From assembly GCA_041389725.1 (NCBI GenBank), contig JAWKRG010000015.1, positions 62,001-126,000 on the forward strand: a stretch of 64,000 bases of DNA, read 5' to 3'. This document shows positions 35,604 through 44,334 of the stretch, in pieces. The DNA is from Polyangiaceae bacterium (GTDB lineage: Bacteria; Myxococcota_A; Polyangia; Polyangiales; Polyangiaceae). The number at the start of each line of letters is the position of its first letter. Position 1 is the first letter of the stretch. Position numbers and translations under genes: made by a program. The notes beneath the pieces are model-generated. The model worked only from the letters and a program-made list of their open reading frames with translations. It did no database searches and was not told the DNA's origin.

Positions 35604-37315
35604 GCGCACAAACCGGTCGCCAAGCCTCGATCCCTCCGGCGCCTTCGTCGCGATACGATCGCGCGCGAGCCCAAGTCCACACCCTACGGGACGACCCGAA
35701 TCCGGTGTGGATGCGCGAGCTGCGTCAAGCGGCACGGCTGACGCGGACCCCGGTCATCCTGGCGGTGATCACTGGGGCGATGGCGCTCCTGATGTGCTCC
35801 GTGGGTGGCGTGGCCAGCGTGGCCACCGCCCCGGCAAAAGTGGGCGCTTCCCTGTTTCACGTGTTCTTCTCCGTTGCGTTTGCGGTGGTGACTTGGGTAG
35901 CGCCCGCGGTGGCGGCCAGCACGATTGCCAGCGAGCGCTCAGGCAATACCTGGGAGGCCCTGCTGCTCACGGGACTCGGCACGCCCACCATCGCCCGCGG
36001 GAAATTCCTGGCGTCCTTCACCTACATCTCGCTCTACATCGTGATGTTGGCCCCCGTCGGCGCGCTGCCCTTCCTGTTCGGCGGCGTGACCGCGACGGAC
36101 GTGATTGCCGCCTTCGTGCTGCTCTTCCTGATCGCCGTTCTCTCGGTGGCCTTTGGGCTGTCGATCAGCAGCAAGTTCGCCAGCTCCGCGGTGGCCATCG
36201 TCGTGACACTGCTCGTGGCATTCCCGATGAGCATCCTCGTGTACCTCGGTGGCGGCGTGGGGCTGTCCTTCGCGGCCCACGACCTGTGGCCCACCATTCC
36301 CCGCGGCCCGCCCGTGTGGCTGCCCGCGGCCTACGTTCGCGCGGACTTCGGCCTGGAGTACGTGACGTTCCTCGTCTTGGCGCCACTGCTGACGGTGGCT
36401 GTGCCAGGCTGGTTCTTCTACGAGGTGACCCTCGCCAACATGGCAGGCGTCAGCGATGATCGATCCTCGGGCTTGCGCCGCTGGTTCATCGCCAGCAGCG
36501 CGCTGCTTGCCGCAGGCGCAGTAGTGAGCGCGATCGCCGTGCCGGGCGTAGAGACCCCGATCGTGGCCCTGACGCTGCTCGTGCTTTTCGGCGTATTTGC
36601 GGCGTTCATCTTCGCTGGCGAGCCCCTGGGCCCATCCTACCGCGTACGCGTGCATTGGGAGCGGGCTGGCGTCGGGCGTGCCCGGCGCGCCCTGGGGCCC
36701 GGCTTGATGCGGGCAATGGTCACGGCCATCATCTCGAGCTTCGCCAGCGTCGCCCTGGTGGCGGCCTCCGGGATCGTTCTCACCATGGTGCGCGGCGGCT
36801 CCGGGGACGACGTCACGCGGCTGATTGCGTTCGCGGGCTATGGCGGCGGCTTCTTGATGTTCCTGTACGGCTTCTCGGCCTGGACTCGGGCGCGGTCCCT
36901 GACGAGTGCGGTCCCGCGAGTCCTGCTCGTGGGCATGCTCTTCATCGCCCTCGCGGGTCCCTGGCTGGCCATGGCCATCGCCGGCATCCTGAGCGATGGG
37001 AGTCGCGAGGCGATTCTGGTTGCCTCCCCCTCCCCCATCTTCGCCTTCGTGATACTCGACAAGATCGGTGGCAGCGATCAGGAGTTGGCGTTGATTGCTG
37101 GTGCAATTGCCACCGCCGGGTGGGGGTTCCTTGGCGCTGGACTTCTGACGGCGGCCCAGAGCCGCACACGTCGCATCGTTCGAGAGCACGAAGAGAAGGC
37201 ACGGACACTCGAAGAGATGCTGGCCGCCGAGGACGCAGAACTCTTGGGCGTGGAGATCGCACCGAAGGATGCCGCCTCGGAGGCCGGCCCCGCCCCTGCG
37301 ACGGAAGGCTCATGA
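35600..37315 (+). CDS. ABC-2 type transporter permease
   Basis: 571 aa with about twelve membrane helices. The N-terminal soluble part includes NPVWMRELRQAARLTRTPVIL, a conserved start of ABC-2/NosY-like permeases. A short charged helical tail closes the protein. It overlaps both neighbours by ATGA. With the ATPase before it, it likely moves a lipid or envelope component or does mechanical work on the membrane, like Gld-type complexes; the substrate is unknown. Confidence 0.9.
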   Translation: MSAQTGRQASIPPAPSSRYDRARAQVHTLRDDPNPVWMRELRQAARLTRTPVILAVITGAMALLMCSVGGVASVATAPAKVGASLFHVFFSVAFAVVTWVAPAVAASTIASERSGNTWEALLLTGLGTPTIARGKFLASFTYISLYIVMLAPVGALPFLFGGVTATDVIAAFVLLFLIAVLSVAFGLSISSKFASSAVAIVVTLLVAFPMSILVYLGGGVGLSFAAHDLWPTIPRGPPVWLPAAYVRADFGLEYVTFLVLAPLLTVAVPGWFFYEVTLANMAGVSDDRSSGLRRWFIASSALLAAGAVVSAIAVPGVETPIVALTLLVLFGVFAAFIFAGEPLGPSYRVRVHWERAGVGRARRALGPGLMRAMVTAIISSFASVALVAASGIVLTMVRGGSGDDVTRLIAFAGYGGGFLMFLYGFSAWTRARSLTSAVPRVLLVGMLFIALAGPWLAMAIAGILSDGSREAILVASPSPIFAFVILDKIGGSDQELALIAGAIATAGWGFLGAGLLTAAQSRTRRIVREHEEKARTLEEMLAAEDAELLGVEIAPKDAASEAGPAPATEGS

Positions 37316-38208
37316 GCGACGCCTCGCTGCTCGACGCAGCATTCATTCGGGAGCTCGAGGCGCTGCGCCGACGGCTAGAAATCCGCGCCCGATCCGGGGG
37401 CGCGGGTGAACATACGGCCAAGCGGCGGGGCGGCTCGGCGGAGTTTCAGGAGCATCGCCCCTACGTGGCGGGGGACGACCTGAGGCGCGTCGACTGGCTC
37501 GCCTATGCACGCACCGGGGAGCCGGTGATCAAGCTCTTCCGCGCCGAAGAGGATGTGGTGCTGCGCCTGCTGGTCGATGCGTCGGCCTCCCTCGATTTCG
37601 GCGACCCGAAGAAGATCGACGTCGCTCGACGGATTGCGGCGGCAGTGGGGTACATGGCCCTGGCCGGCTCCCAGCGCGCGCAAGTGATGCTGGCACAGGG
37701 GGCGGCTGAAGCGGCGACGGGACTCAAGTGGGCTGGGTCCCCACGGCGGGGACGCGGTGGCCTTCCCGGGCTGCTTCGGGATCTGGCCGGCGCGGAAGCC
37801 ACCGGCGTCGTCGATCTGGCGAAAGCCATCGACCAGACTACTCAGCGCGCTCCGCGACCCGGCATGCTGGTAGTGCTCAGCGACTTCCTCGATGCTGGTC
37901 CGGTGCTCGGCGCTCTGGGGCGTGCACGGGCGGCCGGCCACGATCTCTTCTTGATCCAGATATTGATGCGGTCGGAGCTCGAGCCAGATCTCGACGGGGA
38001 CTTCGCACTCGTCGACGCCGAGACTGGGCACAGCGTCGACGTCACGGTCGACGCGGCGGCCATCGACGCCTACGTCATGCGCGTCACCGGTCTGATCGAG
38101 GAGCTGCGCGCCTTCGCCAAACGACACGGCGCGACCTACGTACGCACGACCACGGATGCACCGCTGGAAGGCGTCATCCGACGCTTCGTAGCCCGCGACC
38201 TCGACTGA
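37312..38208 (+). CDS. DUF58-domain protein
   Basis: 298 aa from the ATG at 37312, which overlaps the permease stop. The GEHTAKRRGGSAEFQEHRPY and GDDLRRVDWLAYARTG segments are DUF58 hallmarks. A VWA-like metal site DASAS follows VLRLLV near residue 91. DUF58 proteins pair with MoxR ATPases. There is no membrane segment, so it is probably cytoplasmic. It ends the first half of the cluster; a stem-loop at 38268 follows. Confidence 0.94.
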   Translation: MSDASLLDAAFIRELEALRRRLEIRARSGGAGEHTAKRRGGSAEFQEHRPYVAGDDLRRVDWLAYARTGEPVIKLFRAEEDVVLRLLVDASASLDFGDPKKIDVARRIAAAVGYMALAGSQRAQVMLAQGAAEAATGLKWAGSPRRGRGGLPGLLRDLAGAEATGVVDLAKAIDQTTQRAPRPGMLVVLSDFLDAGPVLGALGRARAAGHDLFLIQILMRSELEPDLDGDFALVDAETGHSVDVTVDAAAIDAYVMRVTGLIEELRAFAKRHGATYVRTTTDAPLEGVIRRFVARDLD

Positions 38209-38267
38209 ATCCCCTACAAATACAAATACTTAGCGCCCCCTCTCTCCCCTCGAGACACGTCGCGCAC

Positions 38268-38289
38268 GGAGCGCGCCGAAGCGCGCTCC
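38268..38289 (-). terminator. stem-loop terminator with UUCG loop after the histone-like gene
   Basis: A perfect nine-base stem (GGAGCGCGC/GCGCGCTCC) with the loop TTCG on the minus strand, closed by C-G, the extra-stable tetraloop form. It lies between the convergent DUF58 and histone-like genes and could stop transcription from both. There is no T-run. Confidence 0.55.
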
Positions 38290-38305
38290 ATGTCGACGCG
38301 CGTAC

Positions 38306-38560
38306 TCACGCCTTCTTGGCGCGACGGCGACGCCGCTTCGCCTTCTTGGCGGGTGCTGCTGCGGGTGCGCCCTCGACTGCGGGTGCCGCTGCCGCCTTCT
38401 TGCGACGCGCCTTCTTGCGACGCGCCTTCTTCGCGGGAGCCTTCGCCGCCTTCTTGGCTGCCTTCTTGGCTGCCTTCTTGCGACTTGCCTTCTTCCGCGG
38501 TGCCTTGGCGGGTGCCGCAGCAGCCTTTGCTTTCTTCGCCTTACGCTTTCGTACTGCCAT
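38306..38560 (-). CDS. histone H1-like Lys/Ala-rich protein
   Basis: 84 aa, almost entirely Lys, Arg, Ala and Pro, with repeated KKAAKKAA, APAKKARRKK and RKKA units. This matches bacterial histone H1-like or AlgP-type DNA-binding tails. There are no acidic residues except one Glu, so the charge is strongly positive. It probably binds and compacts DNA or RNA. An AAGGG ribosome site precedes the ATG. It lies opposite in direction to the cluster around it, next to the hairpin-rich gap at 38561-39156. Confidence 0.85.
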   Translation of the reverse strand: MAVRKRKAKKAKAAAAPAKAPRKKASRKKAAKKAAKKAAKAPAKKARRKKARRKKAAAAPAVEGAPAAAPAKKAKRRRRRAKKA

Positions 38561-38718
38561 GTGTGTTTCCCTTCGTCACGGCGCTTGACCGTGCATGCAC
38601 GTAATCTCTTTCAAACCATGCCCTCTCGTCAAGTACCAGATTCGTTTCCATGCGCGTGCGCATGTCGCACACGCGCACGCTTCCCTCGCAACAGGTGTCG
38701 AGGACCGCACGGAGCGCG

Positions 38719-38739
38719 GTGCGAGCGCGTCGCTCGCAC
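38719..38739. other. perfect 9-base stem-loop in the gap
   Basis: GTGCGAGCG and CGCTCGCAC flank the three-base loop CGT. No T-run follows on either strand, so a terminator is unlikely. Confidence 0.45.
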
Positions 38740-39142
38740 ACGCTTCGTTCATCGCGCTCGAAGCAGACATTCCGCGCAAATTTCAATGGAACGCACGCAC
38801 CAGCAACGCACGCGACGAGTCGTGGGAACGCACGTGCTTGGGCGTGCACGGTCACGACCGCCAAGCGCCGAGGTGAGTAGGCGGCAGGCAAGTCAGCGGG
38901 TACAGATCGACACCACACGACGTGCGACCGGTGCAGCGCCACGTGCATGCGCGCCGTGGACACGTCCCGCATCGGCGTCACGTCGGCAGCCCGCGCGCGT
39001 ACACGCGCGGACCCGTGCAACTCGCGCTTTTCCCCGGTAAAACACCGGGATTACGTGGCGCTCGCGCCTGAGCGCGTACTTCCGTGTCACGCCTCCGCGG
39101 AGCGAGCAATGCAGTGCTGGAGCGCTCGTCGCTAATCCAGGC

Positions 39143-39148
39143 TAGAGT
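39143..39148 (+). promoter_or_regulatory. -10-like hexamer TAGAGT before the BatA-like gene
   Basis: TAGAGT ends eight bases before the ATG at 39157. Confidence 0.42.
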
Positions 39149-39156
39149 CGACCGCC

Positions 39157-41109
39157 ATGCCGCTGGAGCTGAGGTCACCCTGGGGTCTGACGTTGCTCGG
39201 GCTGCTCGTGCCTCTGGTGGTCCTGTACATCCTCAAGGTGAGGAGGGAGCGCAAACTGGTCTCCTCCACTTGGCTCTGGGTTGCCGCGCAGCGCGACTTG
39301 ATGGCGAAGAGCCCGTTCAAGCGCCTCGTGCCCCAAGTTCCCCTCTTTCTGCAGGCTCTGGCCCTCATCCTTCTCGCACTCGCCCTGGCGCGTCCGGCCA
39401 CTCGCGGCGGGGCCATCGTGGGCGACCACGTGGCCATCGTCCTCGACGTTAGCGCATCCATGGGAGCAGCAGAGCAGGGCAAGAGTCGAATCGAGCTGGC
39501 CCGCGCCGCCGCCCACGACGTCGTCGCCGCCCTGGCCCCGGGCGCGGACGCGCTGATCGTGGAGGCCGGGGCCGACGCGCGCGTCGCCTCCCCCCTCGAT
39601 CGTGACAAGCGACGCTTGGGTGCGGCTATCGACCAGATCGTCGCCCGCGACGTGGAAGGTCGCCTGGGCCGCGCTATCGCTTTGGCGACGGATCGACTTC
39701 GCCAACTGCCAGGTGACAAGCGGGTGGTCGTCATCACCGACGGTGCCCTGGCGGATCCCCAGGCCTTGACGAACACGACCTTTCCCCTGGATTTGCTGCG
39801 GATCGGTGAAGGCAAGGACAACAGCGCCATCGTACGCATCGACGTGCGAGACGGGCGCAATCCCGTCACCAGGAAGGAGGAGGTCCAGGTATTCACCTCG
39901 GTGGCGCACTACGGCGCCAGCCCACGCGAGGTGTTCGTCACCCTTCGTATGAAGGATGTGAAAGAGCCTCTAGCTTCGCGCAAGCTGACCCTCTCGCCCG
40001 GGCAGAAGGCCCCTGTGGTGCTCTCCTTCGAGCCTACCGTCCAGGACCGGGACGCGGGCCTGATAGTGGAGCTGTCCCCGCGAGACGCGCTGCCCGCCGA
40101 CGACGTGGCCTTTGGAAGGGTGCCGGCGGGGCGACGGCTGCCAGTGGTCCTGTCTCCCGCCGATGGCAGCCCCTGGATGAAACGAGCATTACTCGCGGAC
40201 CCGGACGTCGAGCTCTCGGGGGTCGACCTGGACAAGCTGCCGAGTGCCGGGGTGCCCGCAGACGCCCTGGTAGTGGTCGATGGGGCGTGCCCATCCGCGC
40301 TGCCTGGTGGCGACGTGGTCATCCTCAACCCCAAGCCTGGGAAGTGTCGGACCGCCGTCATTGGGGAGCCTCTGAAGAGCCCCGCCATCACTTCCTGGAC
40401 CCAGTCGGACCCCCGACTGCGCTTCCTGACCTTGGACGGAGTAGCGATCGAAAGCGCGCGCAAGATCGAGACCGAGGGCCCCAACGACAGCCTGGTGAGG
40501 GCGCGGGAGGGAGCCGTGGTGAGCGACATTTCTCTGCCGGGGCGCACCGGAACGCTGGTTTCTTTCGACGTGGGGGACTCGAATTGGCCGCTGAAGGCGT
40601 CCTTCGTGCTGTTCGTGCGCAACTTGGTGGAGCTGGCGCGCACTCACCGGGCCCGGGGCATCACTGGCCCGGCCCGCACGGGAGAGCCGTTGCGGGTACG
40701 CGTCCCCCCCGACGTACGCAACGTGAAGGTGGTCCACCCGGACGACAGTGAGTCGGAGGTCTTGGCGCGGGTCGGGCTTGCCGTGGTTCCCGAGGCCCGA
40801 CGCGCTGGCTTCTACTTCGTCAGCTGGCAGGGAGCGCGCCCAGGCTCCGTTCTCGTGCCTGCGAATCTGGTGAGTGATCCAGAGAGCGACTTGCGCCATC
40901 GCGAGCTGGAGCGAGGATCTGCCAAAGTCACCGAAGCCAGCGCGGCGGAGGTGGCCGACGCGTTCACGGACTGGACCTGGCTGTTGGCGTTGCTAGCGCT
41001 GGGCTTCGTGGTGGCGGACGCCGTGTGGCTCACGCGACGCCCCTGGGTTCGGGCTCCGCAGACCAAGATCGTCCCCAAGCGACCCGAGCGCCGCGAGGTT
41101 GGCGCATGA
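39157..41109 (+). CDS. BatA-like membrane protein with VWA domain
   Basis: 650 aa. Two N-terminal membrane helices (about 10-28 and 58-78) carry the BatA signature, including LYILKVRRERKLVSSTWLW. A VWA domain follows with the metal site DVSAS near residue 95. A large extracytoplasmic part and one C-terminal helix (near 605-625) complete it. BatA-type proteins act with MoxR in envelope stress pathways. Its stop overlaps the start of the double-VWA gene by ATGA. Confidence 0.9.
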   Translation: MPLELRSPWGLTLLGLLVPLVVLYILKVRRERKLVSSTWLWVAAQRDLMAKSPFKRLVPQVPLFLQALALILLALALARPATRGGAIVGDHVAIVLDVSASMGAAEQGKSRIELARAAAHDVVAALAPGADALIVEAGADARVASPLDRDKRRLGAAIDQIVARDVEGRLGRAIALATDRLRQLPGDKRVVVITDGALADPQALTNTTFPLDLLRIGEGKDNSAIVRIDVRDGRNPVTRKEEVQVFTSVAHYGASPREVFVTLRMKDVKEPLASRKLTLSPGQKAPVVLSFEPTVQDRDAGLIVELSPRDALPADDVAFGRVPAGRRLPVVLSPADGSPWMKRALLADPDVELSGVDLDKLPSAGVPADALVVVDGACPSALPGGDVVILNPKPGKCRTAVIGEPLKSPAITSWTQSDPRLRFLTLDGVAIESARKIETEGPNDSLVRAREGAVVSDISLPGRTGTLVSFDVGDSNWPLKASFVLFVRNLVELARTHRARGITGPARTGEPLRVRVPPDVRNVKVVHPDDSESEVLARVGLAVVPEARRAGFYFVSWQGARPGSVLVPANLVSDPESDLRHRELERGSAKVTEASAAEVADAFTDWTWLLALLALGFVVADAVWLTRRPWVRAPQTKIVPKRPERREVGA

Positions 41110-44100
41110 GTCCGGCCCTCGCCGCCAAGATGCCTTGGGTCGTCGCGCTGCTGACGCTGATCGTCGTCGCGGCCTACCACGTCCACCTGGTGCGTCGCGG
41201 CATGGCGAAGCGGCCGGTGCTGTTGCTGGCCAGCTCCCTGGCAACACTGCTGGTGCTCTACGTCGCGGCCACTTGGGCCGGTATGGTACCGGAGCGCTAC
41301 CTCAGGCTCGAGCGGCCGATTCTGGCAGTTCCCTGCGCTGCCGCGGTCGCCTACGTCGCGCTGCGGCTGCTTTCCCTTTCCCAACGCGTCGGCCGGGCGC
41401 GGCGACTGCTGACGGAGCTGCTGATCGTGACCTCCGCGCTGGCGGCCGCCCTGGCAGCGGTGGGCGTGGAGATCGGCAAACCCCTCGACCGACTCGCGGT
41501 GCTGGTCGCAATCGATCGCAGTCGGAGCATCGATCTGGTCCCTGACGCCGAGGCTCGCATCGCCGCAGAGCTCCAGGTGGCGGAGCTGACGATGCGCGAG
41601 GACGATCGCATCGGCACCATCGCCTTCGCTGCAGAAGCCGCGGTCGAGGACCCCCTGCGCCCCAAGACGCGCCTGCCGGCACCGCAGAAGGCGGAGCTCG
41701 GTCGGGACGGCACCGACGTAGGGGGTGCACTGCGTCGTGCCCTGGCGGATGTGCCGGCCGATGCGGCCGCCCGCATCGTCATTCTATCCGATGGCGTCGC
41801 GACTCGCGGCGACGCCCTGGAGGCCGCCGCCGCGGCAGTGGCCGCGGGCGTACCGGTGGACGTCGTGCCCCTCGATCAAGAGAAGCTGACGGACGTGCGT
41901 GTGGTGGCCGTGCGCATGCCCAGCCGTGCCAGTGAAGGCGAGACCCTCGAGCTGCGCATCGTCACCTCCTCCACCGTGGAGGCGCCCGTCGAGGTGAGGG
42001 TGTTCCGCGACGGGGAGTTGACCAAACGTGGGACTGCCAAGATCGCAGCGGGTGAGGACGTGCTTCGCATGCGCGAGGCCGCTCCAGGGCCGGGGCTCCA
42101 TCGCTACGACGTGGAGATCAGCGCCCTGGACCCCAAGCACGATCAGGCCCCCGAAGACAACCGTGGGTCGACGTTTCTGCGCGTGCGCGGACAAGCCTCG
42201 GCGCTAATCCTGGAACGCGACCCGGCTCTGGCCGCAGCGATATCATCGGCGCTCGAGAATGCGGCATACCAGGTGACGACCAAGAGCGCCGCCGGAGCGC
42301 CCGAGGACATCGCCGGCTTCGCTGCCTTCGACGTGATCGTGCTGTCCGACATCCCCGCATCGGATCTTTCGCCCACGCAACTCGAAGCGCTTGCCACCTA
42401 CGTCCGAGACCTGGGCGGTGGCTTGGTCTTGATGGGCGGCGACAAGTCCATGGGCCCCGGGGGCTACGGCAAGACGCCTATCGAGGACATCAGCCCGGTG
42501 TCCTTCGACATGAAGCAAGAGCGCCGCCGCGCTAGCCTGGCCGAGGTCATCGTCATCGACTACTCGGGTTCGATGGCGATGCGAGTCGGCAAGCAGACGA
42601 AACTCGAGCTCGCCAACGAAGCCGCGGTGCGCTCGGCGGAACTGCTGGGCGCATCGGATCGCCTCGGCGTGATGCATGTGGACACGGCGGTGACCTGGAC
42701 GGTGCCTTTGGGACCGATGACCGACAAGGCCAAGGTGGCCAAGGCCATCCGCAGCGTTGGCCCGGGCGGCGGCGGCATCTACGTCGACCTCAGTCTTCGC
42801 TCGGGCTACGCCGAGCTCCAGAAGGAGAAGGTGAACCTCAAGCACCTCTTGCTCTTCTCCGACGGCTCGGACGCCGAGGAACGCAGCGATGCCTTCGCGC
42901 TCGTGTCCAGCGCCAAGTCCCGAGGCATCACTACTAGCGTCGTGGCCCTGGGTCGTGGCTCGGACGTGCCGGCGCTGGAGCGCATGAGTCAGCTGGGCGA
43001 CGGACGCTTCTACCTCGTGGAGGACGCTTCGCGCCTGCCCGCAATCTTCGCCCAAGAGACCATCCTCGCCGCGCGTAGCTCCATCAACGAAACGCCCTTC
43101 CGCGCTTCCGTGCGCACTCCGGGCGCGGCGCTGCGGGGTGTCGACATGAGCCGCGCGCCGGAGCTACTCGGCTACGTGGTGACCATCCCCAAGGGACGGG
43201 CGCAAATCCACCTCACCGGGCCCGAAGGGGATCCCGTGTTGGCTACCTGGTCCGTCGGCATTGGTCGAGCAGCGGCCTTCACCAGCGACTTCAAGGACCG
43301 CTGGGGGGTGAAATGGACGACCTGGAGCGACGGCCCACGCCTGTTCGCGCAGCTGGCTCGCGACGTGACGCGCAGCGGCGACGATCCGCGTGTGCGCCTC
43401 GAAGCCGACGCGAGCGGTGGCGAACTGCACGTGCGCGCGACGGTGGTGGATGATGACGGCCGGGCGGAGTCCTTCCGCCGCCTCTCCGTGCGCATCGGTG
43501 GCCCCGATGGCTTCAAGCGCGACGTGCCCTTGGAAGCGACGGGCGCCGGCGCATACACGGCCACCATCCCCCTGTCGCGCCCCGGCGCCTACGTCGCGAC
43601 TGCTCTGGACGACGTAAAAGGAAGCGCGCTAGCCACGACCGGGGCGGTCCTCACCGCGGGTGAGGAGTTGCGACCGACGGGGACGGATCGCGCCATGCTG
43701 AGCCGCATCGCGGAGGTGACCGGAGGAAAGACCCGGGACACCCTGACGGGGATTTTCAACGACCGCGACGCGCTGCGCTTCTCATACTTGCAGCTGACGT
43801 TCCCTCTGCTGCTCGCCGCAGCACTCGGTCTGCTCTTCGGCGTGGCCGCACGACGCTTGGCAGTCCCCGAAGTCTTCGCTCGTACCCGCGCTCGCATTCG
43901 AGCTCGGTCCGACGCACGCGCCGAACGACGGGCGCGGTCCCGGGCCCGTCAAACCGAGGCCGAAGCGCAGGCGATGTCCACGCTGGAGGCGCTACGCGAC
44001 GTGAAGCAGCATGCACCACCCGCGGGACGTCCTCCCCCGGTGGCAGCGGCTCCGCCTTCGACGGTACGTAGCGATGCCCCCCCAGCCAGTGTCCCACATT

Positions 44101-44219
44101 TCGCGCGGCGACCCAGCAGCACCCGCAGCGAGGCGCGTCCCGCGGAAGCGCCGAGCGCTTCGGGAAAGACCGCCGCCGAGATTCTGCTCGCGCGCCGTCG
44201 TGGCCGCCACGGGAGCTAG
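41106..44219 (+). CDS. large membrane protein with two VWA-like domains and a GATase-like domain
   Basis: 1037 aa from the ATG at 41106, overlapping the BatA-like stop. Three to four N-terminal helices (about 10-130) precede a VWA-like domain with the degenerate metal site DRSRS. A glutamine-amidotransferase-like segment follows, with YVRDLGGGLVLMGGDKSMGP. A second VWA domain has the intact site DYSGS. A C-terminal helix near 900-925 and an Arg/Ala-rich tail end it. It resembles the large VWA membrane proteins of MoxR clusters. Binding partner unknown. Confidence 0.88.
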   Translation: MSPALAAKMPWVVALLTLIVVAAYHVHLVRRGMAKRPVLLLASSLATLLVLYVAATWAGMVPERYLRLERPILAVPCAAAVAYVALRLLSLSQRVGRARRLLTELLIVTSALAAALAAVGVEIGKPLDRLAVLVAIDRSRSIDLVPDAEARIAAELQVAELTMREDDRIGTIAFAAEAAVEDPLRPKTRLPAPQKAELGRDGTDVGGALRRALADVPADAAARIVILSDGVATRGDALEAAAAAVAAGVPVDVVPLDQEKLTDVRVVAVRMPSRASEGETLELRIVTSSTVEAPVEVRVFRDGELTKRGTAKIAAGEDVLRMREAAPGPGLHRYDVEISALDPKHDQAPEDNRGSTFLRVRGQASALILERDPALAAAISSALENAAYQVTTKSAAGAPEDIAGFAAFDVIVLSDIPASDLSPTQLEALATYVRDLGGGLVLMGGDKSMGPGGYGKTPIEDISPVSFDMKQERRRASLAEVIVIDYSGSMAMRVGKQTKLELANEAAVRSAELLGASDRLGVMHVDTAVTWTVPLGPMTDKAKVAKAIRSVGPGGGGIYVDLSLRSGYAELQKEKVNLKHLLLFSDGSDAEERSDAFALVSSAKSRGITTSVVALGRGSDVPALERMSQLGDGRFYLVEDASRLPAIFAQETILAARSSINETPFRASVRTPGAALRGVDMSRAPELLGYVVTIPKGRAQIHLTGPEGDPVLATWSVGIGRAAAFTSDFKDRWGVKWTTWSDGPRLFAQLARDVTRSGDDPRVRLEADASGGELHVRATVVDDDGRAESFRRLSVRIGGPDGFKRDVPLEATGAGAYTATIPLSRPGAYVATALDDVKGSALATTGAVLTAGEELRPTGTDRAMLSRIAEVTGGKTRDTLTGIFNDRDALRFSYLQLTFPLLLAAALGLLFGVAARRLAVPEVFARTRARIRARSDARAERRARSRARQTEAEAQAMSTLEALRDVKQHAPPAGRPPPVAAAPPSTVRSDAPPASVPHFARRPSSTRSEARPAEAPSASGKTAAEILLARRRGRHGS

Positions 44220-44227
44220 AGTCGTGC

Positions 44228-44250
44228 CGAGCCGTCTTGGCAGGCTCAGA
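44228..44250 (+). repeat. 23-base element after the double-VWA gene, copy 2
   Basis: The element matches 31157-31179 at 20 of 23 positions and also lies eight bases after a TAG stop (44219). Here GAGCC and GGCTC could pair around a 9-base loop. Confidence 0.45.
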
Positions 44251-44317
44251 GCCCGATGGCGATTGAGACCAGCCGTCGAACCCCGCCCAAAGCGTTCCCG
44301 GAACGGGCGACGAATGC

Positions 44318-44323
44318 TATGGA
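44318..44323 (+). promoter_or_regulatory. -10-like hexamer TATGGA
   Basis: TATGGA ends eleven bases before the ATG at 44335. Confidence 0.3.
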
Positions 44324-44334
44324 GCTGGACGACG

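Larger units (their letters stand above)
38561..39156. other. 596-base hairpin-rich gap without a recognisable gene
   Basis: No frame shows real coding character. The stretch is rich in alternating purine-pyrimidine runs (for example GCGCGTGCGCATG) and in stem-loops: an 8-base stem at 38654-38680, a perfect 9-base stem at 38719-38739, a CGCGCGT/ACGCGCG inverted repeat near 38993-39008, and CCCGGT/ACCGGG at 39033-39049. It must also hold the promoters of the two flanking divergent genes. A structured RNA or a DNA-binding site array are both possible. Confidence 0.55.

Noticed and set aside
38576..39135. Several small open frames in the hairpin-rich gap
   Set aside because: Both strands and several frames are open at once because of base composition; none has a ribosome site, TA-led hexamer or sensible protein.
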